From contig NC_133782.1 of the NCBI RefSeq assembly GCF_003597395.2, positions 6,397,367 through 6,461,366 of the forward strand: 64,000 nucleotides of DNA, written 5' to 3'. The stretch comes from Chelonoidis abingdonii (lineage: Eukaryota > Chordata > Testudines > Testudinidae). The position numbers and the translations under genes are program-made. Shown piece after piece: positions 57,501-64,000 of this stretch; positions within the stretch are counted from its first letter, which is position 1; each line of letters opens with the position of its first letter. Under the pieces are notes generated by a model. That model worked only from the letters and a program-made list of their open reading frames with translations, was not told where the DNA came from and did not search any database.

Positions 57501-59160
57501 AACAACAATGAAAAAATTAATAGACTGCAGTAATTTCTCTTTCAATGACTTCTACTAAATCCATATGGCGGCCTGGCGTGTACCCTTAGGGCCAAAGTAA
57601 GCCTTGAGATAACCAGGTGCGACCCCTTGACTTGGTCCTATATCTACTTTAGCAAATGCAATCCTCCTCTTATCTTAGCTAGAACTATTTAGTTCTGAAT
57701 GCAGCTCAGTAGCCTAAAATCGGTCACTAGCCTAGAATCAAATCCCCTGAGTCCAAACAGGCACCACTTGCATTTATAACAAAGAACTGCAGTAACACTT
57801 TGCCCCTTCAAATACTAAACTGGGGGATCTCTTTCTTTGCAGGTCTTAGTAACTAAGGCACTGATCTTGCAAAGACACAACACTCGTGCTTAATTTTGTG
57901 CACAGAAGAAGTCCTACTAAAGTTAAGCATGTGTTAGACTGCGGTCTAATTGGCAAGAAAAGTCAGCCCACAAGGGTCTGTCACTACCCATGCTGTGACA
58001 TCTGTTTTTGCCCTTTAACATCTGCTCCCAGGGAGGGACACCACCTCAGCTGCTGCTGGCCTTTCCCATTCTTACCGAAATCTTTTCCCAAGGTTTGGGC
58101 AGACACAGAAGCAATGCTATTCACTCTGCAGAGGTCAGCAGAACAAGAACCAGGAAGTAGTTAATTAAAGCTGTTGTTGACATTGGCTATACATGCAATT
58201 ATATTCCCTTCATCTCAATCAGGAGTGAAAAATATTGGCTGGCAGAAACAAGCAAAAACCAAGAGACTGATAAAGAGGAAAAAAAATCTTGCAAAAGAAA
58301 ATGTGGGGATGATAGAAGAGGGAGTGAGCCAGACATCAGCTAGGGAGACTTTTTTGCTTCAATTAGAAGCCTAATAAAGCTGAAGTAGTAATGAACCAGA
58401 TGCCAAATTTAATTAGATCAGCTTAGGCAGCAGTTCACCATACAGGACGGGGGTAGCTAATAGCCCCACCAGAGCACTAGCTCTGTGACATGGATGATTG
58501 AATGTTCTTCTTTGACGGAGAATGAAGCCACCTGTCTGAACTAGGTCATTAAACTCAACCTCACCCCTTGCGCTGTTCCACTACAGACTTAAGTTTGTGG
58601 CTCAGGCCCATCATATTTGTATGATAGTTCTGCCAGGTCCATCTCCCTCATGTGCCAGATCTCAAAATCATGATTACATCGATTTCTAGAAGAACGTCAC
58701 GAGGAGGAAGGGAGGAAATCTGACCAAAGGAGCGACACTTGCTATCTTAGACTAGGTCCCACTATTTATCAAGATAGATGGTCACCTTACTGCTAACTTC
58801 AATTCAGTTCTTCACTGCAAGAACTGAGCTTGGTGAAAGCTCCTCAGCTGAGGCAAGGCTAAGCAGCTGTAGTCCATTCACCCCTGGGCACGGCCAGTTG
58901 GTTTATGCTGTCTTTGATAACTTTCTGTGGGCGTTCTTAAATTATTGAGATGAGCCAAAAAAGAACTTCTCAGTCATTCATAAACACAAGCTATTGATTT
59001 ATTAATAAATAATAAACATGTGTATTTATATGTTTAATTGATTTCTTGATGATAGACCAAGCAAGCAAAGTATGGCAACTTCAGGAGTGGGATAGCCAGC
59101 AGGTCGATCATACATGATGAGGTCATAAGACCCATGAAGTTAGAGAAAAGTCCTATTGGA
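54533..59160. other. Upstream flank and presumed promoter side of the DEPTOR-like gene
   Basis: The 5' UTR and promoter should lie here, reading leftward. The first few hundred bases upstream of the ATG are not CpG-rich, and no convincing TATA box was found, so the promoter is not located. 55990-56220 resembles an old transposon. Open frames in this stretch lack domains. Confidence 0.45.
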
Positions 59161-59167
59161 GCCTCTA

Positions 59168-59254
59168 GGCCCAGATGCTCAAGGTGCTTAGGAGCCTAAC
59201 TGCCATTGCATTAAATGGGAGCTGAGTGCCTAAATACCTTTGAAGATCTGGGCC
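59168..59254. mobile_element. Palindromic short repeat (foldback MITE)
   Basis: GGCCCAGATGCTCAAGGTG on the left and CCTTTGAAGATCTGGGCC on the right fold back on each other, with TTAGGAGCCTAACTGCCATT and AATGGGAGCTGAGTGCCTAA continuing the stem. It is 87 bp. Degraded relatives are visible near 46690-46830 and 48515-48675. Confidence 0.65.
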
Positions 59255-59574
59255 CTAGTTGATCCCCTTGCGCTTGTTCCCATCAAACTCTTCTCTGGTG
59301 TTCTGTGTAACCTAATTTAAGATGTCCTCAGCCCTGCAGTTTCCACCACTTCCCTTTGGAGACTGTTCCCAAATCTCCTGCTCAGGAGATTCCTGGATGA
59401 TATCAGGCCAAATTAATCCTTGGTATAACTATACTGGTTTGAGTAGAGTTACTCCAGGGATATATTTTAGCCTAGATTCGTTTATTTTGAATAACTGCAG
59501 CTCACTTCCTCATGCCACCTGCTAATGTTGCTTCTTGCTTGGCATTCACACTCTTCAGACACCTGTAGATAGTT

Positions 59575-60024
59575 AAGTATCAGAGGGGTAGCCGTGTTAG
59601 TCTGGATCTGTAAAAGCAGCAAAGAATCCTGTGGCACCTTATAGAAACTGGCCACGCTGTAGCAGACCTTAAGATGGCCATCCTGCAGCAAAAAAACTTC
59701 GGGACCAGACTTCAAAGAGAAACTGCTGAGCTTCAGTTCATCTGCAAATTTGACACCATCAGCTCAGATTGAACAAAGACTGTGAATGGCTTGCCAACTA
59801 CAAAACCAGTTTCTCCTCCCTTGGTTTTCACACCTCAACTGCTAGAAGAGGGCCTCATCCTCCCTGATTGAACTAACCTCCTTATCTCTAGCTTGCCTGC
59901 TTATATATACCTGCCCCTGGAAATTTCCACTACATGCATCTGATGAATTGGGTATTCACCCATGAAAGCTCATGCTCCAAAACATCTGTTAGTCTATAAG
60001 GTGCCACAGGATTCTTTGCTGCTT
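59575..60024 (+). mobile_element. Penelope-like insertion with 12-bp target duplication and hammerhead-like core (copy 3)
   Basis: A perfect 12-bp direct repeat CTGTAGATAGTT (59563-59574 and 60025-60036) brackets the element. The left arm (GCAGCAAAGAATCCTGTGGC) and right arm (CCACAGGATTCTTTGCTGC) are inverted copies. At 59940-59977 lie CTGATGA, a stem TGGGT / ACCCA with a four-base loop, GAAA and a short GC-TCAT-GC hairpin followed by TC, the order of a hammerhead ribozyme. The canonical U4 is present here. A convincing stem I was not found. Confidence 0.65.
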
Positions 60025-60039
60025 CTGTAGATAGTTGTC

Positions 60040-60890
60040 ACATTCCCCCACTAGCTTTAGCAAGTCATGCTATTATCCCTGTTTATGTTAACCTTTCCCC
60101 CATATTAATCCCACTAGACCACCAGTTGTGGTCGTGGTTCTTCACCAAACATCTTCCTTCCGATACTGAGGTGCCCAGGAATGCAGCATTCCAAGTGTGG
60201 CTTCAACACAGTTCTATTGAAATAATTCTCTTCTCCCTTTGTGACAACTGACTACCCACAGTAAGCAGCCCAGTTTTGCTGTCATATCACACAGCCAATT
60301 GTGTATCTCAGTAATCCAGTCTGATGACCACAATGCATTGTATGCATGCTGAGAGGTTCAAAGAGAACAAGAATCCACCAGAGCCATCAAAACTTACTCT
60401 CTTTATTGCCCAGAGAGTCCACTCATTTATTTAAAATTAACATTGAAATAAACAGATTGTTTTCCTTTTCCAGTAGCCTAAAACATTAGCAGAACATGAG
60501 AAGGATACCATCACCAAGCTCCTTTATTCTCTTGTATACCCAATTGCTTAACAACCAATGGCTTCATCCAGTCCATAGTGGCAGCTGAGAGACTGAAGAC
60601 AGTGCAAACCCACTGGGGATTTTGTATCCTTGACTCAAATGGAACTACACCAGGGATGGATTCAGACCTTTGAGAGTGAGGTAAGCACTTGTGCCCTGAT
60701 CTGCAGAGGTGAGTTTCCAACTTTCTAATTTCACAAAATCAAACACCCTTTCCCTGCCCTGCCCTGCCCCCCTCCCTCCATAGCTCACTCTCCCCCACCC
60801 TCATTCACTTTCACTGGGCTGGGGCCAGGCATGAGGGGTTTGGAGTGCAGGAGGGGGCTCAGGGCTGCGGTAGGGGGTTGGAGTGCAGGT
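60040..60890. other. Upstream intergenic DNA
   Basis: No gene or repeat recognised, apart from increasing G richness towards the minisatellite after about 60800. Confidence 0.4.
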
Positions 60891-60892
60891 GG

Positions 60893-61075
60893 GGGCAGGG
60901 GTCGGGCTCTGGGAGGGAGTTTGGGTGTGAGCTCTGGTCTGGGGGGCAGGGGTCGGGCTCTGGGAGGGAGTTTGGGTGTGAGCTCTGGTCTGGGGGGCAG
61001 GGGTCGGGCTCTGGGAGGGAGTTTGGGTGTGAGCTCTGGTCTGGGGGGCAGGGGTCGGGCTCTGGAAGGGAGTTT
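60893..61075 (+). repeat. 51-bp minisatellite
   Basis: The marker TCGGGCTCTGG recurs at 60902, 60953, 61004 and 61055, a strict 51-base period, with units nearly identical. Related but irregular G-rich sequence extends from about 60830 to 61310. Because 51 is 17 codons, two overlapping plus-strand frames stay open through it; these are repeat by-products. Confidence 0.9.
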
Positions 61076-61319
61076 GAGTGCAGAAGGGGGCTCAGGGCTA
61101 GGGTACAGGGTTGGGGTGCAAGCTCTGGGATGGAGTTTGGGGGTGCAAGGGGACTCAGGGCTGGGGTAGAGGTGCAGGAGGGGGTGTGGGCTCCAGGAGG
61201 GGGCTCAGGGCTGGAGCAGCAGGTTGGTGCGCAGGATGCAATCTCTGGGATGGAGTTTGAGTGCAGGAGGGGGTTCTGACCTGGGGCACAGGGTTAGGGT
61301 ACAGGCTCCTGCAGGGCAG

Positions 61320-63720
61320 TACTTACCTTAGGTGGCTCCTAGTTGGTGGCACAGTTTGGCTAAGGCAGGCTCCCTGCTTGCCCTGGCTCTGCACTGCTCC
61401 TGGAAGCAGCTAGCATGTCCCAGTGGCCCGTAGGTGGAGGGGTCAGGGGCCTCTGTGCACTGCCTCAGCCCACTGGCACCACCCCTACAGCTCCTATTGG
61501 CCATGATTCCCAGCCAATGGGAGCAGCGCGGCCAGCCCGCACAGCTTTTCTGATCCCCCCTTTAGGCTGGGCTCGCCTTGCAGTGGCAGTGTAACTGCAA
61601 TTTTCATCCAGTGTCAGCTGGTGCTGTACACACAGCCACAGTCCATGCAGATCCTACAAGGTGGCTTTTTTCCACCTTTTGGCCCTCCTTAGTCTGGGCT
61701 AATCCCTCTGGAACTCCCGTGGCACCTGGCATGAAACAGAACTGCTCATTTACATGGTTGTCTCCCTGCCCCCAACCAGCTCTGGGCTGCTCTGTGCCCA
61801 CAGCTGCTGAGAATCCCCAGGACTACATAAAGGATGGGATCCCTCTCTTTCCCGCAGCATAACACCTGAACCAAGGCAGAGTATGGCCTTCCTACGCCAT
61901 ATCTCTGTAATTCTCCACTCACTGTGTGATATTGGTCCCCTTCTCTACCCAAGCCACAGAGGATATGGGTCTGCTACAGCCACCTCCACCCACCCATTAT
62001 AGAGGCTTGGGATTTAGCTCAAGCTGAAGAGAATCATGCTGTCAACTCTAGACATGCCTAGCTCAGTCCTTGGCACATCAGCCAGGCTGGTGTCCATCAC
62101 ACTTACACCAGAGAAGTTCTTCCTTGGTTGACTATGGCTTTTGGAGCCTCAGGAGCCTGGCCCAGCAGCACACAGGGGCTAGGCAGAATTTAAATTTAGT
62201 TCATCTGCTCCTGGCTGGTTCACCTAAAGCTACTTTCCCTTAGCTACACTGAGCAGAAGGAGCAACCAAGGAGGTGGTGGGGATTCTCCTACCCTGCAAT
62301 CAGGGAGCCATGGAAGAAGGGACAGTAGCCTCAAGGTAAATGAAACTTTTTACTACACAACCGGGTTCTATGCTGATCTTTGTCTGACCAATAGGACATG
62401 AGGATTTCCTTTATGCTAACGAAGGAGCAGCAGAATGTATCCAGTTGGCTGAATAAATCTAGAGTGGTTACACTGTTCCTGTCCAAGTCAAACAGTGGGT
62501 GCAGTCTGGCCAGGCAAATAAGAGCAATGATGGACTGTTTGCATCAGAAAGGTCCTTTTTTATATATTATATATATATATTTTACACACACACACTGGCC
62601 TAACCTGTGTCCCAGTGACCATGCTGCATCCTAAACCAGGGAAGACACAGACTTTCCTTGTACACTTGGGCAGGTTCTGAGAAAAGCAGAAAACCCCCAC
62701 CAGTGCCTTAGCATACCTTTAGCAGGGCCATCTTTGCACTTCCGTTGTTGGTGGCAGTAGCATGATGTTTCAAGTCACCTGTGTGTGTTCAGGGCTGGTT
62801 ATGGACTCAGGGAAGGACTGGGTTTACTGTTAAATGACTGGAGCTGCAGCTCTGGTTAACAGAACATTGGCTGCTAACAGCTTGGGACAGCTCAGATCTA
62901 GCCCCCACTTTAAGCCAGTGCCTCATTACATTAAACTCACCTTTCCTTGTGCTCAGCCTAAAGACAAAGCTCATCAGGAGGGCCAGCTCTCATTGTCCAG
63001 CGACTTCCATTTTATGGTCATCTGATCCGGCCCCATCATCCTGTGCCAGATCATTGGCCCTACCCAGAGGCTTCGGTTTTTATTTCGCTAAACAATTACT
63101 GACAGCTAATTGACTCCCCACCCTCCCCGCGACCAAAGTGCACCCTGCACTGTTGCTGCCAGTGGAAACCACAGGGCAGCTGGCTTTATGGTTCTGACCT
63201 CAGGCACTCACAAGCATGGCCTAAGACTGTGCACACCATCACAGTGCTAGCCAAGCCAGGGGACCTGTTCACCCATGGTTAGACGTTACAGTCCCCATCA
63301 CCCCGTAACCAGTTATACCCTGACACAGTTTGCACTCATTTACAATACAGCTATGATCCATTATTGTAACCATGCCCTCCTAGTGTGGTAGCGTGGAGCA
63401 GCCCTACGCTCCCACTTGCTTTTCCTCAGAGGTGCATTATTCTTCCCTCCAGAGCTCATGCGATTGGGGTATTGCTGATATTTTACCCATTAGATTTTGA
63501 ACTCCTTCCAGAACAAACAAATTAAAGGTGGAAAATATTTAGAGCAAAGCTTTAAGGCAGAGAGAGAATGTTTAGCTGCCATGGTAACCCAGTTAAGGTA
63601 CTGCAACACTTGCCAACCGATTTAAAAAAGATTATACAAGAGGAAAGGTTTATTGCGTCCCCAAATAGCCTTGTGTAAAGTGCCAAACATTAACATTCAC
63701 TTAACCCACAGAAAACACTG
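61320..63720. other. Upstream intergenic DNA
   Basis: A TA/CA simple repeat lies at about 62559-62595. No supported gene or other structure. Confidence 0.45.
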
Positions 63721-63729
63721 AATTACTGA

Positions 63730-64000
63730 GGGTACGTCTACACTGCACGATTACTTCGAATTAGCTTAATCCGATATTACAAAACAGATCTAATAAAATC
63801 GGTTTAGCGCGTCCACAGTGGGATCACGACATCGATTGTTTGCGTCCATGGTCCAAAGTTACCATCGATTTCAGGAGCGGTGCACTGTGGGTAGCTGTTC
63901 CTCAGCTATCCCATAGTTCCCACTTCCGTGTTTAGAGCACAGTGCCTGATGGGGCATAAAACATTGCCCCGGGTGGTGCTGGGTACAGCCTCACCCCTCC
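63730..64000 (+). mobile_element. Turtle-type DNA transposon, cut by the window edge
   Basis: Begins GAGGGTACGTCTACACTGCA, then GATTACTTCGAATTAGC, GGTGCACTGTGGGTAGCTG and ATGGGGCATAAAACATTG. I recognise this as part of an abundant chelonian repeat. The right end lies outside the window, so its class cannot be confirmed here. Confidence 0.55.

Noticed and set aside
60831..61279. Two overlapping Gly-rich open frames
   Set aside because: They follow the 51-bp minisatellite period; open in two frames at once, which a real gene rarely is.
1..64000. CRISPR arrays, operons or phage-like systems
   Set aside because: The repeats are transposon families and simple repeats with no regular repeat-spacer pattern, and the gene is a spliced vertebrate gene.

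Overview
The window is vertebrate nuclear DNA, most likely from a turtle. The case for a turtle rests on interspersed repeats: 3'-ends of chicken-repeat-1 (CR1) LINEs, MIR-type CORE-SINEs, many short inverted-repeat DNA transposons (hAT-like, PIF/Harbinger-like, a TA-flanked one), Penelope-like fragments and a solo endogenous-retrovirus LTR, all of kinds I associate with chelonian genomes. That attribution is from memory; no species is claimed. There is no bacterial or phage content, CRISPR array, rRNA or tRNA gene that I can support.

One gene is supported, on the minus strand. It is a nine-exon gene for a DEP-DEP-PDZ protein of the DEPTOR family (DEP domain-containing mTOR-interacting protein). 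Coding exons, 5' to 3' on the minus strand, are 54447-54532, 40132-40310, 32849-32972, 27977-28155, 26168-26353, 24146-24286, 23022-23092, 19642-19746 and 17133-17258. They join in phase with AG/GT borders into an intact 398-codon frame, against 409 residues in human DEPTOR. The first exon, only 86 coding bases, carries an ATG in strong context with an in-frame stop just upstream. Divergence from human DEPTOR looks high (about 55-60% in the second DEP domain by eye, from memory), and the beta-TrCP phosphodegron is not preserved. I therefore call it a DEPTOR-like paralogue rather than DEPTOR itself, with moderate confidence.

Layout: 1-16.3 kb is downstream intergenic DNA rich in old repeats. 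16.3-17.1 kb is the probable 3' UTR. 17.1-54.5 kb is the gene, with introns of 1.1 to 14.1 kb. 54.5-64 kb is upstream flank with a Penelope-like insertion, a 51-bp minisatellite and a repeat that runs off the right edge.

The most interesting points are: (1) the intact DEPTOR-like gene with a lost degron; (2) an inverted pair of 119-bp transposons flanking the second-DEP exon, which could favour circularisation or skipping; (3) a strong competing donor four bases past the frame-preserving donor of exon 3; (4) hammerhead-ribozyme-like cores in three Penelope-like repeats; (5) a cluster of ZNF143/THAP11-like motifs in intron 8.
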